Source: Andreprevotia sp. IGB-42
GTDB taxonomy: Bacteria > Pseudomonadota > Gammaproteobacteria > Burkholderiales > Chitinibacteraceae
Reading direction: 5' to 3'
Length of the DNA stretch: 64,000 nucleotides
Assembly (NCBI RefSeq): GCF_009848685.1
Contig: NZ_WXTX01000004.1
Location: 310,001-374,000 of the forward strand
The position numbers were made by a program, and so were the translations under genes. The notes under the pieces are model-generated. The model ran no database searches. It saw only the letters and a program-made list of their open reading frames with translations, and was not told where the DNA came from. The number at the start of each line of letters is the position of its first letter. The first letter of the stretch is position 1. Positions 34,450 to 44,573 of the stretch are shown piece by piece.

Positions 34450-35499
34450 TTACAGCCCGGTATATACCTTGGCATCGCGCGGGTTCAGCCAAACGGCCTC
34501 GCCCACTTTCCACTCGCCTTCCGCATAGCGTTCGCGCGTCAGCTCCACCTCGACTGCATCGTGGTCGGCGACGTCCACTTCAAGGCGCACCGTCGAGCCC
34601 AGCAGGCGCACGTGGGTGATCTTGCCGGCAATGGCCGCTTCGCTCGCCACGCGCGACAGGTCGATTTCATGCGGGCGCACGTAGATGGTGGCCTTGGCGG
34701 CATCCGGGCTGTCGGTAGCGGCAATGCGCGCGCCGGCCACTTCCGCCCAGCCGTCGTGCACGCGCGAGTGGAACAGGTTGATGTCGCCCAGGAACTGGTA
34801 CACGAACGGCGAAGCCGGCGTGTCGTACACCTGCGACGGCGTGCCGATCTGCTCGATCTGCCCCTTGTTCATCACCACCACGCGGTCGGCCACTTCCAGC
34901 GCCTCTTCCTGATCGTGGGTGACGAATACCGACGTGACATGGATTTCATCATGCAAGCGGCGCAGCCAGCGGCGCAGTTCCTTGCGCACCTTGGTATCGA
35001 GCGCACCGAACGGCTCATCCAGCAGCAGCACGCGCGGCTCTACCGCCAGTGCGCGCGCCAGTGCAATCCGCTGACGCTGGCCACCGGATAGCTGGGCAGG
35101 GAAGCGGTCTGCCAGCCAGTCCAGCTGCACCAGTTCCAGCAGGCGGTGCACCTTCTTCCTGATCTCTGCATCGGAAGGGCGGGTTTTCTTCGGCCGCACG
35201 CGCAGGCCGAACGCCACGTTCTCGAACACCGTCATATGGCGGAACAGTGCGTAATGCTGGAACACGAAGCCGACCTGGCGCTCGCGCACGTGGGTATCGG
35301 TGGTGTCTTCACCGTGGAACAGGATCTGGCCGTTATCGGGCGTTTCCAGCCCGGCAATCACGCGCAGCAGGCTGGTCTTGCCGCAGCCGGACGGCCCCAG
35401 CAGCGCCAGCAGCTCACCCGATGCCACTTCCAGGTTGATATTGTCCAGCGCCTTGAAGTCGCCGAACTGCTTGGAGATATTCTTGATTTCGATGCTCAT
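34450..35499 (-). CDS. cysA: Sulfate/thiosulfate ABC transporter ATP-binding protein CysA
   Basis: 349 residues. It powers sulfate and thiosulfate import through the CysTW permease. Walker [10 protein letters not shown] is at 35-43, signature LSGGQRQR at 137-144, Walker B DEPFGALD from 161, and H-loop [16 protein letters not shown] follows. A TOBE-type C-terminal domain ([10 protein letters not shown] to the end) completes the subunit. It is last in the sbp-cysT-cysW-cysA operon, separated from cysW by 91 bases, which show no terminator. Confidence 0.94.
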   Translation of the reverse strand: MSIEIKNISKQFGDFKALDNINLEVASGELLALLGPSGCGKTSLLRVIAGLETPDNGQILFHGEDTTDTHVRERQVGFVFQHYALFRHMTVFENVAFGLRVRPKKTRPSDAEIRKKVHRLLELVQLDWLADRFPAQLSGGQRQRIALARALAVEPRVLLLDEPFGALDTKVRKELRRWLRRLHDEIHVTSVFVTHDQEEALEVADRVVVMNKGQIEQIGTPSQVYDTPASPFVYQFLGDINLFHSRVHDGWAEVAGARIAATDSPDAAKATIYVRPHEIDLSRVASEAAIAGKITHVRLLGSTVRLEVDVADHDAVEVELTRERYAEGEWKVGEAVWLNPRDAKVYTGL

Positions 35500-35590
35500 G
35501 TTCTTTCCTCAATCACAAAGCGCCACGGCGCAATGGTGCGGCCCGGCGCGCAAGCGGTGCGCGCAGCCGGCAGGTTGTCATGCGTGGCGA

Positions 35591-36463
35591 TCATTCGACG
35601 GCATCGCGGCGGGCGGCGGCTTCCTGCTGCTCGGCACGCCATTCCACGAAGGACTTGGCCGCCAGCGTCACCAGTGCCAGCAAGGCCAGCAGCGACGCGC
35701 ACGCAAAAGCGCCGACGAAGTTGTATTCGTTGTAAAGAATCTCGACATGCAACGGCAGCGTGTTGGTTTCGCCGCGGATATGGCCCGATACCACCGATAC
35801 CGCGCCGAACTCGCCCATGGCCCTTGCATTGGCGAGGATCACGCCATACAGCAGGCCCCACTTGATATTGGGCAGGGTCACGCGCCAGAAGGTCTGGAAG
35901 CCCGATGCGCCCAATGTCATCGCCGCCTGTTCTTCCTCGCTGCCCTGCGCTTCCATCAGCGGGATCAGCTCGCGCGCAATGAACGGGAAGGTTACGAACA
36001 CGGTCGCCAGCACGATGCCGGGAATCGCAAAGATGATCTTGATGTCGTGATCCATCAGCCACGGCCCCCACCAGCCCTGCGCACCGAACATCAGCACGTA
36101 GATCAGGCCGGCCACCACCGGGGATACCGCGAACGGCAGATCGATCAAGGTGATCAGCACGCTTTTGCCGCGGAAATCAAACTTGGCGATCGCCCATGCT
36201 GCAGCCACGCCGAACACCAGGTTCAGCGGTACCGAAATGGCTGCGGCAATCAGCGTGAGCTTGATGGCGGACAGCGCATCGGGCTCGATCATCGCTTCGA
36301 AGTACAGCGCCCAGCCTTTCTTGAGCGCCTCGTAAAACACCGTGAACAACGGCACCACCAGGAAGAGCCCGATCAGCAGCAATGCGATCGCGGTCAGCGT
36401 ATAGCGCACCCATGGCGCTTCGGTGGTGACGATGGAACGGTGAACATTTGTTGCGCCAGCCAT
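35591..36463 (-). CDS. cysW: Sulfate ABC transporter permease CysW
   Basis: 290 residues with about six membrane segments (first: [19 protein letters not shown]). The EAA loop reads [20 protein letters not shown], and [20 protein letters not shown] with [20 protein letters not shown] matches the CysW family. It forms the sulfate channel with CysT. It lies four bases after cysT. The C-terminal tail is polar. The start ATG at 36463 fits family alignments. Confidence 0.94.
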   Translation of the reverse strand: MAGATNVHRSIVTTEAPWVRYTLTAIALLLIGLFLVVPLFTVFYEALKKGWALYFEAMIEPDALSAIKLTLIAAAISVPLNLVFGVAAAWAIAKFDFRGKSVLITLIDLPFAVSPVVAGLIYVLMFGAQGWWGPWLMDHDIKIIFAIPGIVLATVFVTFPFIARELIPLMEAQGSEEEQAAMTLGASGFQTFWRVTLPNIKWGLLYGVILANARAMGEFGAVSVVSGHIRGETNTLPLHVEILYNEYNFVGAFACASLLALLALVTLAAKSFVEWRAEQQEAAARRDAVE

Positions 36464-36467
36464 CGTG

Positions 36468-37298
36468 TTATCTCCGTCCCATGCGTTTGGCCGACCACCA
36501 CTGCAGGCCGTTGATCAGCAGCAGCAGCGTGAACGACACCACCAGCATCACCACGGCAATCGCGGTGGCGCCCAGGTAATCGTATTGTTCCAGTTTGGAA
36601 ATGATCATCAGCGGGGTGATTTCCGATACATACGGCATGTTGCCGGCGATGAAGATCACCGAGCCGTATTCACCGATCGCCCGTGCAAACGCCAGCGCAA
36701 AACCGGTCAGCAGTGCCGGCAGCAAGGTAGGCAGGATCACCTTCCAGAAAATCTGCAGGCGTGTGGCGCCCAGGCTGGAGGCGGCTTCTTCAAGCTCCGG
36801 CTCCAGATCCTGCAGCACCGGCTGCACGGTACGCACCACGAAGGGCAAGGTGATGAAGGTCAGCGCCAGTACGATGCCGATGGGGCTGAATGCCACCTTG
36901 ATGCCCAGCGGCTCGAACCACTGGCCGATGGAGCCATTGGGTGCATAGATGGTGGCGAGCGCGATACCGGCCACCGCAGTAGGCAGCGCAAACGGCAGGT
37001 CCACCAGCGCATCGATGAAGCGCTTGCCGGGGAAGGAGTAACGCACCAGCACCCACGAAATCAGCAGACCGGTGATCAGGTTGATGGTGGCGGCAATCAG
37101 CGAAGCGCCGAAGGTCACCTTGTAGCTGGCCACCACGCGCGGCTCGGACACCGCATGCCAGAATGCCTCTGCCGTCAGCCCGGTGCTCTTGAGCACCAGC
37201 GCGGAGAGCGGCAGCAACACGATGATGGAGAGATAAAGCAACGTGTAGCCCAGCGCCAGGTTGAACCCCGGCAACACGCTATGTTTTTTGAAAGCCAT
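36468..37298 (-). CDS. cysT: Sulfate ABC transporter permease CysT (CysU)
   Basis: 276 residues from the ATG at 37298, with AAGGA about 11 bases upstream; an in-frame ATG at 37310 and a longer opening upstream are less suitable. It has six predicted membrane segments, starting [20 protein letters not shown]. The EAA loop is [20 protein letters not shown], and [17 protein letters not shown] is the CysT hallmark. It partners CysW. It lies 78 bases after sbp, without terminator, so it belongs to the same operon. Confidence 0.94.
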   Translation of the reverse strand: MAFKKHSVLPGFNLALGYTLLYLSIIVLLPLSALVLKSTGLTAEAFWHAVSEPRVVASYKVTFGASLIAATINLITGLLISWVLVRYSFPGKRFIDALVDLPFALPTAVAGIALATIYAPNGSIGQWFEPLGIKVAFSPIGIVLALTFITLPFVVRTVQPVLQDLEPELEEAASSLGATRLQIFWKVILPTLLPALLTGFALAFARAIGEYGSVIFIAGNMPYVSEITPLMIISKLEQYDYLGATAIAVVMLVVSFTLLLLINGLQWWSAKRMGRR

Positions 37299-37376
37299 GA
37301 GCGGCAACATCCTTGTTGTTATGCCGGCCAGCCCATGCAGGGCCGGCCGGAGTACTACGCGGCCAGACTGCGGCAA

Positions 37377-38375
37377 TTACTTCTTGGCGATGCTGGCAGC
37401 GATCTGGTCGTACACGCCGCCGTCGTCAAAGTGCACCTTCTGCGCTTTTTGCAGGCCGCCGAAATCGCTCACGCCGAACAGTTTCACATTGGGAAATTGC
37501 TTGGCGTACTTGGCTGCAACCGCAGGGTCACGCGGGCGCAGGTAGTTTTGCGCGGCGATTTCCTGGCCTTCCGGGCTCCACAGGTATTTCAGGTATTCCT
37601 CGGCCGCCTTGCGGGTGCCCTTCTTGTCCACCACCTTGTCCACCACCGCCACCGGCAGATCGGCATCGATGGATACACTCGGGTACACCACTTCGAAACC
37701 GCCACGGCCAAATTCGCGCGCAATCATTTCAGCTTCGTTCTCGAATGTCACCAGCACGTCGCCGATCTGGCGCTGCATGAAGGTGGTGGTGGCGCCACGG
37801 CCACCGGCATCGAGCACCGGCACATTCTTGAATACATCGGTAACGAACTGGCGTGCCTTGGCATCGGTGCCGCCTGCCTGCTTCAGCGCATAGCCCCATG
37901 CAGCCAGATAGGTGTAGCGGCCATTGCCCGAGGTTTTCGGATTGGGCACGATCACCTGTACACCCGGCTTGGTGAGGTCGTTCCAGTCCTTGATGCCCTT
38001 GGGGTTGCCCTTGCGCACGATCAGCACCTGCAGGCTGGAGAACGGCGCAGCCTCGTTGGGCAGGCGCTTTTCCCAGCCGGCATTGATCTGCTTGCCTTTC
38101 TCGACAATGGCATCGATGTCGGTGCTCTGGTTCATCGTCACCACGTCAGCCTCGAGGCCGTCGATCACCGAGCGTGCCTGCTTGCTGGAGCCACCATGCG
38201 ATTGCTGCAGCGTCACCTTGTCCTTGAACTTGGCATCGTAATACTTGGCAAAAGCCGGGTTGTAGTCTTTGTAGAAGTCGCGCATCACGTCGTAGCTGAC
38301 GTTGAGCAAGGTGACATCGGCAAAGGCCGGCACGGCAATGAAGGCAGCCAGTACGGCGGCAAGCAGGCGGGACAT
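37377..38375 (-). CDS. sbp: Periplasmic sulfate-binding protein
   Basis: 332 residues from the ATG at 38375, preceded by AAGGAG. A signal peptide covers residues 1-19 (MSRLLAAVLAAFIAVPAFA). The mature protein begins DVTLLNVSYDVMRDFYKDYN, the Sbp/CysP hallmark, and continues with QSHGGSSKQARSVIDGLEAD and LIVRKGNPKGIKDWNDL, which line the sulfate site in known Sbp structures. It is the first gene of the sulfate operon. The promoter should lie between it and the terminator of mop; I could not assign a CysB site. Sbp versus CysP (thiosulfate) cannot be settled from sequence alone. Confidence 0.92.
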   Translation of the reverse strand: MSRLLAAVLAAFIAVPAFADVTLLNVSYDVMRDFYKDYNPAFAKYYDAKFKDKVTLQQSHGGSSKQARSVIDGLEADVVTMNQSTDIDAIVEKGKQINAGWEKRLPNEAAPFSSLQVLIVRKGNPKGIKDWNDLTKPGVQVIVPNPKTSGNGRYTYLAAWGYALKQAGGTDAKARQFVTDVFKNVPVLDAGGRGATTTFMQRQIGDVLVTFENEAEMIAREFGRGGFEVVYPSVSIDADLPVAVVDKVVDKKGTRKAAEEYLKYLWSPEGQEIAAQNYLRPRDPAVAAKYAKQFPNVKLFGVSDFGGLQKAQKVHFDDGGVYDQIAASIAKK

Positions 38376-38467
38376 GGAGTACTCCTTGTAAGCTGATAGC
38401 GCGATTGTCGCCAATGCATATAGTTCTGCAAAGACGTTCCGGTTAAAAACTGCATGCGAAATTGCAT

Positions 38468-38498
38468 AAACAAACAGGGGCGCGGTTTGCGCCCCTGT
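38468..38498 (-). terminator. Rho-independent terminator downstream of mop
   Basis: Minus strand: ACAGGGGCGC, loop AAACC, GCGCCCCTGT, then TTGTTT. A perfect 10-base stem with a moderate T-rich tail, 34 bases after the mop stop. It ends the ssu-mop transcript before the sulfate operon. Confidence 0.8.
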
Positions 38499-38531
38499 CG
38501 GGAGATCGGAACAGCCCGAGGAAGCTGTAGA

Positions 38532-38747
38532 TCAGAGCGTAGCGATCGACACTTCTGTCGATTTTACAAAGGCAATCACTTCACGGCCCGGCTTCAGATC
38601 AAGCTCCTTGACCGAACGGGTGGTGATGACCGAAGTCACGATGCCCGACGGTGTGGTGACGTCCACTTCCGACAGCACCGGGCCTTCGATGATTTCCTTG
38701 ATGGTGCCACGGAACTGGTTACGCACGTTGATCGATTGAATCGCCAT
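38532..38747 (-). CDS. Molbindin-type TOBE-domain protein
   Basis: 71 residues from the ATG at 38747, with GGAGAAA upstream. The whole protein is one Mop/TOBE domain: SINVRNQFRGTIKEIIEGPV, then LSEVDVTTPSGIVTSVITTRSV and LKPGREVIAFVKSTEVSIA. Stand-alone molbindins bind molybdate or tungstate as hexamers and act as a store. Here it lies between the sulfonate and sulfate operons. Molybdate and sulfate are chemically similar oxyanions, so co-location may reflect crosstalk in uptake, which is inference. It may be read from the ssu operon (157-base gap, no terminator) or from its own promoter in the A/T-rich gap. Confidence 0.9.
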   Translation of the reverse strand: MAIQSINVRNQFRGTIKEIIEGPVLSEVDVTTPSGIVTSVITTRSVKELDLKPGREVIAFVKSTEVSIATL

Positions 38748-38903
38748 GATGTTTCTCCAAGAATGAATTGAACGGCTGGAACAGCTGTTGACAAACACAC
38801 AGTAACAACTCGCCAACATCTCTTAAAGTAATTTGATATTAGTTCGTTATTACTTTTTACGATTTAGATTCAAGAATGAAAAAATGCAGCGCGCAACGCG
38901 GCC

Positions 38904-39707
38904 TCAAAGCGCCCAGCGCAATGCACCCAGCGCGATCGGTGCCGGCTCGGGAATCGCTTCCTTGCCCGGCAAAGACAGCACGCGCGACAGCACCTGTTCT
39001 TCCAGCGCCGCAAAGCCGGCCGCGCCACGCGAGCGCGTACGGTGCAGCGGCACCTGCAGATCAAGCCCTACCTGACCTTTCTCGATCAGCAGTACGCGGT
39101 CGCCCAATGCCACCGCTTCCTCCACATCATGGGTAACCAGCAGCACGGTAAAGCGGTGCTGCTGCCACAGGCGTTCGATCAGTTGCTGCATCTCGATGCG
39201 CGTGAGTGCGTCCAGCGCGCCCAGCGGTTCGTCCAGCAGCAGCAATTGCGGTTCGTGTATCAGTGCGCGCGCCAAAGCCACGCGCTGGCGCTGGCCGCCC
39301 GATAGCTGGCTGGGCCACTTACCGGCATGGTCGGTGAGGCCCACTTCGGCCAGTGCCGCCAGCGCCTTGGGCTGCCAGTTGCCGGTGAGCCCCAGGCCCA
39401 CGTTCTGCAGCACCGTTTTCCACGGCAGCAACCGCGCATCCTGGAACATCATGCGGGTATCGAAATGGCCGGTATCCATCGGGCTGCCGTCGGCCAGCAC
39501 CTGGCCGGTGGAGGCGGTTTCCAGCCCGGCAATCAGCCGCAGCAGCGTGGATTTGCCGCAACCCGAGCGCCCGACAATGGCGACGAATTCGCCGGCACGG
39601 ATATCCAGATCCAGCGCCTGCAATACCGTCTGGTCGCCAAAGCGCTTGGAAAGATTGCGGATGGTCAGTGCTACGCCCAAGGCGGGTTCTACAGTTGTCT
39701 GCGTCAT
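38904..39707 (-). CDS. ssuB: Aliphatic sulfonate ABC transporter ATP-binding protein SsuB
   Basis: 267 residues from the ATG at 39707, with AAGGCGG upstream. Walker [10 protein letters not shown] is at 46-54; the signature [15 protein letters not shown] and Walker [17 protein letters not shown] follow. [21 protein letters not shown] is the SsuB/TauB-type Q-loop region. It powers import of alkanesulfonates through SsuC. It is last in the ssu operon, 10 bases after ssuC. The molbindin gene follows. Confidence 0.93.
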   Translation of the reverse strand: MTQTTVEPALGVALTIRNLSKRFGDQTVLQALDLDIRAGEFVAIVGRSGCGKSTLLRLIAGLETASTGQVLADGSPMDTGHFDTRMMFQDARLLPWKTVLQNVGLGLTGNWQPKALAALAEVGLTDHAGKWPSQLSGGQRQRVALARALIHEPQLLLLDEPLGALDALTRIEMQQLIERLWQQHRFTVLLVTHDVEEAVALGDRVLLIEKGQVGLDLQVPLHRTRSRGAAGFAALEEQVLSRVLSLPGKEAIPEPAPIALGALRWAL

Positions 39708-39717
39708 TGATGCCGCC

Positions 39718-40503
39718 TTATTGATATGCAGGGTGCCAGCGCAGCCACAGCCGCTCCAGCTTGCGGGCGCCGTAGTCGCTGAGCTTGCCCAGCAATGCGT
39801 ACAGCAGGATGGCCAGCACCACCACATCGGTCTGCAGGAACTCGCGCGCATTCATCGCCAGGTAGCCGATGCCCGAGCTGGCCGAAATGGTTTCCGCCAC
39901 GATCAGCAAGATCCACGCAAAGCCCAGTGCAAAGCGCACGCCCACCAGAATGCTGGGCAAGGCGCCCGGCAGGATCACGTCGCGGAACAGCGGCCAGCCA
40001 CGCAGGCCGTAGCTTTTGGCCATTTCCACCAGATCCTTGTCCACCGATTTGATGCCGTGATACGTGTTGATGTACACCGGGAACAAGGTACCGAACGCCA
40101 CCAGGAACAGCTTGGCGGCTTCATCGATGCCGAACCACAGGATAACCAGCGGGATCAGCGCCAGCGGCGGCACGTTGCGGATCATCTGCACGGTGGTATC
40201 GAGCAGCAGTTCTCCGCGCTTGGACAAGCCGGTGATCAGCCCCAGCAGCAGGCCAATGCCCCCCCCGACTGAAAAACCGATGGCAGCACGCCAGAAGCTG
40301 ATTTTCAGGTGCGCCCACAGCTCGCCCGATTGCCACAGCCGCGCGCCCGCTTCCAGTACCGCCAGCGGCGCCGGCAGGATGCGGCTGGTCAGCACTCCAT
40401 GCGTAGCCGCCCATTGCCATACCACCACCAGCAAGGCGGGCACCACCCAGGGCGCGGCGCGGCGCGCCAGCTGCGTGCCGACGCTGTTGAACGAAATGGC
40501 CAT
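39718..40503 (-). CDS. ssuC: Aliphatic sulfonate ABC transporter permease SsuC
   Basis: 261 residues from the ATG at 40503, one base after the ssuD stop. It has about six membrane segments. The EAA-type loop reads [20 protein letters not shown], and [21 protein letters not shown] and [20 protein letters not shown] are SsuC hallmarks. It forms the membrane channel for sulfonates. The immediate spacing to ssuD and ssuB shows one transcript. Confidence 0.93.
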   Translation of the reverse strand: MAISFNSVGTQLARRAAPWVVPALLVVVWQWAATHGVLTSRILPAPLAVLEAGARLWQSGELWAHLKISFWRAAIGFSVGGGIGLLLGLITGLSKRGELLLDTTVQMIRNVPPLALIPLVILWFGIDEAAKLFLVAFGTLFPVYINTYHGIKSVDKDLVEMAKSYGLRGWPLFRDVILPGALPSILVGVRFALGFAWILLIVAETISASSGIGYLAMNAREFLQTDVVVLAILLYALLGKLSDYGARKLERLWLRWHPAYQ

Positions 40504-40504
40504 G

Positions 40505-41686
40505 TCAGCTCGCCGCAGCCGCAAGGCCTGGTTCCGCAACCGGTGCGGCGGCAGCCCGCGCGGTCGGCACGATATCATTGGCAATCACCTCGCCAAACGG
40601 CCCGGTCAGGTTGGCCTTGCCCGCCGGCTTGACGATATCCAGCGGCAGCAGCGGGAACAGCAGTTCCGCGGTGCGGTAGGCTTCTTCCAGGTGCGGGTAG
40701 CCGGAGAAAATGAAGGTTTCGATGCCCAGTGCCGCGTATTCCTTGATGCGGTCGGCCACTTCCTGTGCGCTGCCCACCAGCGCAGTACCAGCCCCACCCC
40801 GTACCAGGCCAACGCCAGCCCACAGGTTGGGGGAGATTTCCAGGTTGTCGCGCCGGCCACCATGCAGCTCGGCCATGCGGCGCTGGCCCACCGAATCGAA
40901 GCGGGCAAAGGCTTTCTGGGCGGCGGCGATGGTGTCATCAGTGACATGGCTGATCAGTTCATCCGCAGCTTTCCAGGCTTGTTCGCTGGTTTCGCGCACG
41001 ATCACGTGCAGGCGGATGCCGAACTTGACGATACGGCCCAGTGCATCGGCCTTGTCCTTGACCGCCTTGATCTTCTCCGCCACCGCTGCCGGGGGTTCGC
41101 CCCAGGTGAGGTAGACGTCGACCTGCTCTGCAGCAAGGTCCACTGCCGGTTCGGATGAACCACCGAAGAACAGTGGCGGGTAGGGGGTTTGCACTGGCGG
41201 GTACAGCGTCTTGGCGTTTGCCACCTTGAGGTGCTTGCCGCTGAAATTGACGGTTTCACCCGCGGCCACGCCACGCCAGATTTTCAGGAATTCATCGGTG
41301 ACTTCGTAGCGTTCGCTATGGGTGAGGAAGCTGCCATCGCCATGCTGTTCATCCGGGTCACCGCCGGTGACCACATTGATCAGCAGCCGGCCGTTGGAAA
41401 TGCGGTCCAAGGTGCTGGCCATGCGGGCCGATACGGTGGGCGAAATGATGCCGGGGCGGATGGCGACCAGGAACTTGAGTTTCTCGGTGAACGGCACCAA
41501 GGAAGACGCCACCACCCAGGAATCTTCGCAAGAGCGGCCGGTGGGGATCAGGACGCCTTCGAAGCCGAGTTGATCTGCCGCCTGGGCGATCTGCTTGAGG
41601 TAGCCGTGATCGACGGTGCGGGCACCGACGGAAGTACCCAGGTAGCGGCTGTCGCCGTGGGTGGGCAGGAACCAGAACAATTTCAT
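40505..41686 (-). CDS. ssuD: FMNH2-dependent alkanesulfonate monooxygenase SsuD
   Basis: 393 residues from the ATG at 41686, preceded by GGAGAG. It is a luciferase-like flavin monooxygenase which releases sulfite from alkanesulfonates with FMNH2 from SsuE. Motifs: [17 protein letters not shown] at the N-terminus, [15 protein letters not shown], and [21 protein letters not shown] cut at the family-typical loop, where GDFL is replaced by GSFL. The C-terminus is alanine-rich. With SsuE, SsuA and SsuBC it completes the sulfonate-sulfur assimilation pathway. The released sulfite joins the normal route to cysteine. Confidence 0.95.
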   Translation of the reverse strand: MKLFWFLPTHGDSRYLGTSVGARTVDHGYLKQIAQAADQLGFEGVLIPTGRSCEDSWVVASSLVPFTEKLKFLVAIRPGIISPTVSARMASTLDRISNGRLLINVVTGGDPDEQHGDGSFLTHSERYEVTDEFLKIWRGVAAGETVNFSGKHLKVANAKTLYPPVQTPYPPLFFGGSSEPAVDLAAEQVDVYLTWGEPPAAVAEKIKAVKDKADALGRIVKFGIRLHVIVRETSEQAWKAADELISHVTDDTIAAAQKAFARFDSVGQRRMAELHGGRRDNLEISPNLWAGVGLVRGGAGTALVGSAQEVADRIKEYAALGIETFIFSGYPHLEEAYRTAELLFPLLPLDIVKPAGKANLTGPFGEVIANDIVPTARAAAAPVAEPGLAAAAS

Positions 41687-41805
41687 ATTTCTCTCCATGG
41701 CGCGGGTACGCAGCGCCTTGTGACTGCTATTCAGAGGGCAGGCACCCCGCGCATGACATCACCCGGGGGCAACGGCGTGTTGGTGCCTGCGAGCCATCGC
41801 GGGTT

Positions 41806-42738
41806 TTACTGCGGTGGCAATACGATGTCTTTGACGTTGATCGCCTTGGGGATCAGTTTCAGTTCGGTAAAGCGGTCGGCAATTTTTTGCTGATCACTGA
41901 TCACCTGCGGGGTGAGCCAGCTGACGCGGAAGCTCGGGCGGCGGTTCACCACGGTTTCGAAGGTGGCCACATCGAGGCCGATGGCCTTGCTGAGTATCTG
42001 CGCGGTGTCTTTCGGCTGCTTGTCGAGGAAATCATCGTTGTCACTCAGCGCATCGAACACCACCTGCAACTGCTTGCCCTGCTGTGTGGCAAACTGGCGC
42101 GAGGCCAGATAGAAGGTGTAGTTGGCGCTCAGCCCTTCGCCGGTGGCCAGCACGCGCGGTTTCAGCGCACGCTCCGCCGCGGCATAGTACGGATCCCAGA
42201 TCGCCCAGGCATCGACGGCCTTGGTTTCATAGGCAGCGCGGGCATCGGCCGGCGCCAGGTATACGGGCTGGATGTCTTCCCACTTCAGCCCGTTCTGATC
42301 GAGTGCGCGCACCAGCAGCCAGTGCGCACTGGAGCCCTTTTGCAGCGCGATTTTCTTGCCTTTCAGGTCGCTCAGTTTTTTCAGCGGCGAATCAGCCGGC
42401 ACGAGGATGGCGGATGCCTGCGGCTTGGGCGGCTCGTAGCCGACGTAAACCAGCTGCGTGCCACCGGATTGCGCGAAGATCGGCGGAGTATCACCCGTCA
42501 TGCCGAAATCGATGCTGCCCACATTGAGCGCTTCCAAGAGCTGCGGGCCGGCAGCGAACTCCGTCCACTTCACGGTATTGCCCTGCGCCGCCAGCTTTTT
42601 TTCCAGCAGGCCACGGCTTTTGAGCACGATCAGGTTGAGCGAGCTTTTCTGGTAGCCGATATGGATTTCAGCAGCGGCGGCGCTACCAGCCAGGGCCAGC
42701 GCAGCAAGCGCCAGGCCGATTTTTGTTGCATATGTCAT
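41806..42738 (-). CDS. ssuA: Aliphatic sulfonate-binding periplasmic protein, paralogue 1
   Basis: 310 residues from the ATG at 42738, with AGGA nine bases upstream. A signal peptide ends at about residue 23 (MTYATKIGLALAALALAGSAAAA). The mature part EIHIGYQKSSLNLIVLKSR and WTEFAAGPQLLEALNVGSID mark the SsuA family; Trp in VDAWAIWDPYYAAAE fits the sulfonate site. It is about half identical by eye to the next gene upstream, so the pair looks like a tandem duplication. One may bind a different sulfonate or a sulfate ester; the sequence does not tell. Confidence 0.9.
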   Translation of the reverse strand: MTYATKIGLALAALALAGSAAAAEIHIGYQKSSLNLIVLKSRGLLEKKLAAQGNTVKWTEFAAGPQLLEALNVGSIDFGMTGDTPPIFAQSGGTQLVYVGYEPPKPQASAILVPADSPLKKLSDLKGKKIALQKGSSAHWLLVRALDQNGLKWEDIQPVYLAPADARAAYETKAVDAWAIWDPYYAAAERALKPRVLATGEGLSANYTFYLASRQFATQQGKQLQVVFDALSDNDDFLDKQPKDTAQILSKAIGLDVATFETVVNRRPSFRVSWLTPQVISDQQKIADRFTELKLIPKAINVKDIVLPPQ

Positions 42739-42786
42739 TGCAGGCATCCTGTGACACCGGGGCGGGCAAGCCCGCCCCCGGCGCAA

Positions 42787-43713
42787 TTACTTGTTGGCAA
42801 CCAGCGCGTCCTTGATCTGGATCGGCTTGGGGATCAGGCCCAGCTTGTGGAAGGTATCGGCGATCTTCTGCTGTGCTTCTGCTGTCTTGGCGGTGATCGG
42901 TTCGACGTTGTACGAGTAGCGCGATACTGCCAGTGCCACGATCTCCGGTGCCAGGCCCAGGATAGGCGCCAGTTCCTTCACCACGTCAGCCTGGTTCTTG
43001 CTCGCCCACAGGTCGGTCTTGTCGAGTTCGTCCAGTACCGCGGCGATCACCTTGGGGTTTTTCTCGGCATACGGGCGGGCCGCCAGGAAGAACTGCGTGT
43101 TGGAAACCAGGCCTTTGCCATCGGTGATGATCTGCGCGCCCAGCTGTTTTTCAGCAGCGGCCAGGAACGGATCCCAGATCACCCATGCATCGACCGAGCC
43201 ACGCTCGAACGCGGCACGCGCATCGGCCGGGGTCAGGTACACGGTCTGGATGTCGGTGTAGGCAACGCCGGCTTTTTCCAGTGCCTTCACCAGCAGGTAA
43301 TGCACGTTGGAGCCCTTGTTGAGCGCAACCTTCTTGCCCTTCAGGTCTGCCACGGTCTTGATGGGCGAGCCCTTGGGCACCACGATGGCTTCCGCAGTCG
43401 GGGTGGGCGGCTCGTTACCGACGTAAACCAGGTTGGCGCCGGCGGCCTGCGCAAAGACCGGTGGGGCCTCACCGGTGGTGCCGAAGTCGATGGCACCCAC
43501 ATTCAGGCCTTCCAGCAACTGCGGGCCGGCCGGGAATTCGGTCCACTTGATATCCCAGCCCAGTGCTTTCAGGCGTGGCTCCAGCGTGCCACGTGCTTTC
43601 AGGATGGTGAGCGTGCCGTACTTCTGATAACCGATACGCAGCGTTTCAGCATGTGCAGCGGTGGCAATCAGGCCGGTGGCAGCCAGCAGCAGGGTGACCA
43701 GGGTCTTTTTCAT
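42787..43713 (-). CDS. ssuA: Aliphatic sulfonate-binding periplasmic protein, paralogue 2
   Basis: 308 residues with signal peptide MKKTLVTLLLAATGLIATAAHA. The mature part starts ETLRIGYQKYGTLTILKAR and shares WTEFPAGPQLLEGLNVGAID and SVDAWVIWDPFLAAAE with paralogue 1, 48 bases downstream. SsuA delivers alkanesulfonates to SsuBC. Its position next to ssuE and closest match to the family suggest it is the main SsuA, which is inference. Both copies are intact, so both are probably used. Confidence 0.92.
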   Translation of the reverse strand: MKKTLVTLLLAATGLIATAAHAETLRIGYQKYGTLTILKARGTLEPRLKALGWDIKWTEFPAGPQLLEGLNVGAIDFGTTGEAPPVFAQAAGANLVYVGNEPPTPTAEAIVVPKGSPIKTVADLKGKKVALNKGSNVHYLLVKALEKAGVAYTDIQTVYLTPADARAAFERGSVDAWVIWDPFLAAAEKQLGAQIITDGKGLVSNTQFFLAARPYAEKNPKVIAAVLDELDKTDLWASKNQADVVKELAPILGLAPEIVALAVSRYSYNVEPITAKTAEAQQKIADTFHKLGLIPKPIQIKDALVANK

Positions 43714-43793
43714 TGTTGTCTCCAGATTTTCGAGCGGTTCAGGTTTTCAGTGCGCGGTACGTGGCCGCGCCGTGTTCAAAACTGTTTCGGTGC

Positions 43794-44390
43794 TCAGACG
43801 GATATCCCGCCGATGCGGATTTGGGCAGTCAGCTGATGCGGATCGAGCTGCACCAGGCCCGGGTTGGGCAAATGGGCAATGAAGCGGGCCACGGCGGCGT
43901 TGAGGCGCGCGGCAATGTCTTCAGCCACGTTCAACTCGCCGTTCTCGCCCCACACCAGTTCCTTGTCGGTGGCGTAGATGCCACCCAGGATGTGGCGCGC
44001 TTTCAGCGCAGTCAGCACCGGCTGCAGTGCGTAATCGACTGCCAGCATGTGCGCCGGGCTGCCGCCGGTGGCCAGCGGCAACACCGCGTGGTGCGACAGC
44101 GCACGCTCGGGCAGCAGATCCAGCATCACCTTGAGCGCGCCGCTGTAGGCGGACTTGTAGACCGGGGTGGAAATCAGCAGGCCATCGGCCTCGGCAATGG
44201 TTTGCTGCAGGTGCTGGATCGATGGGTGATCGAAATGCGCATACAGCAAGGATTCGGCCGGGAAATCAGCCAGCGAGAACGCCTTGACCGTTACCCCGAA
44301 TGATTCGAGCAGATGCGATGCACGGCGTAGCAGACCTTCCGAACGCGAACGGGCGCTGGGGCTACCGGAGAGAGTCACGACTGTAGGCAT
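43794..44390 (-). CDS. ssuE: NADPH-dependent FMN reductase SsuE
   Basis: 198 residues, with AAGGA upstream of the ATG. A flavodoxin-like fold: VVTLSGSPSARSRSEGLLR binds the FMN phosphate, and GLLISTPVYKSAYSGALKVML with LPLATGGSPAHMLAVDYAL are SsuE motifs. It supplies FMNH2 to SsuD. It is the first gene of the ssu operon and lies 80 bases before the ssuA pair. Its promoter region is shared with divergent marR in an A/T-rich gap of 190 bases. In E. coli Cbl and CysB drive ssu; a site could not be assigned here. Confidence 0.93.
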   Translation of the reverse strand: MPTVVTLSGSPSARSRSEGLLRRASHLLESFGVTVKAFSLADFPAESLLYAHFDHPSIQHLQQTIAEADGLLISTPVYKSAYSGALKVMLDLLPERALSHHAVLPLATGGSPAHMLAVDYALQPVLTALKARHILGGIYATDKELVWGENGELNVAEDIAARLNAAVARFIAHLPNPGLVQLDPHQLTAQIRIGGISV

Positions 44391-44544
44391 GCAAATTCCT
44401 TTAAACGCTTAAAAGTGCAATTTATGTATCCAAACGGAATTTATGGGAAGTCTTTTATCACCACAAATACTTTTAAATTCATTTGAAATAACCAGTTGTT
44501 GATTTTTGAACAGCGGCACGCTGACAAGTGGCGCATCGCGGCCC

Positions 44545-44573
44545 TTGTAATTAATAAGCAGGATTATCATAAT
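44545..44573 (+). promoter_or_regulatory. Promoter of marR (TTGTAA-17-CATAAT)
   Basis: TTGTAA at 44545-44550 and CATAAT at 44568-44573 are 17 bases apart, each close to consensus. The expected transcription start, about 7 bases later, falls at or next to the A of the marR ATG at 44581, so the mRNA would be leaderless or nearly so. Confidence 0.55.
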
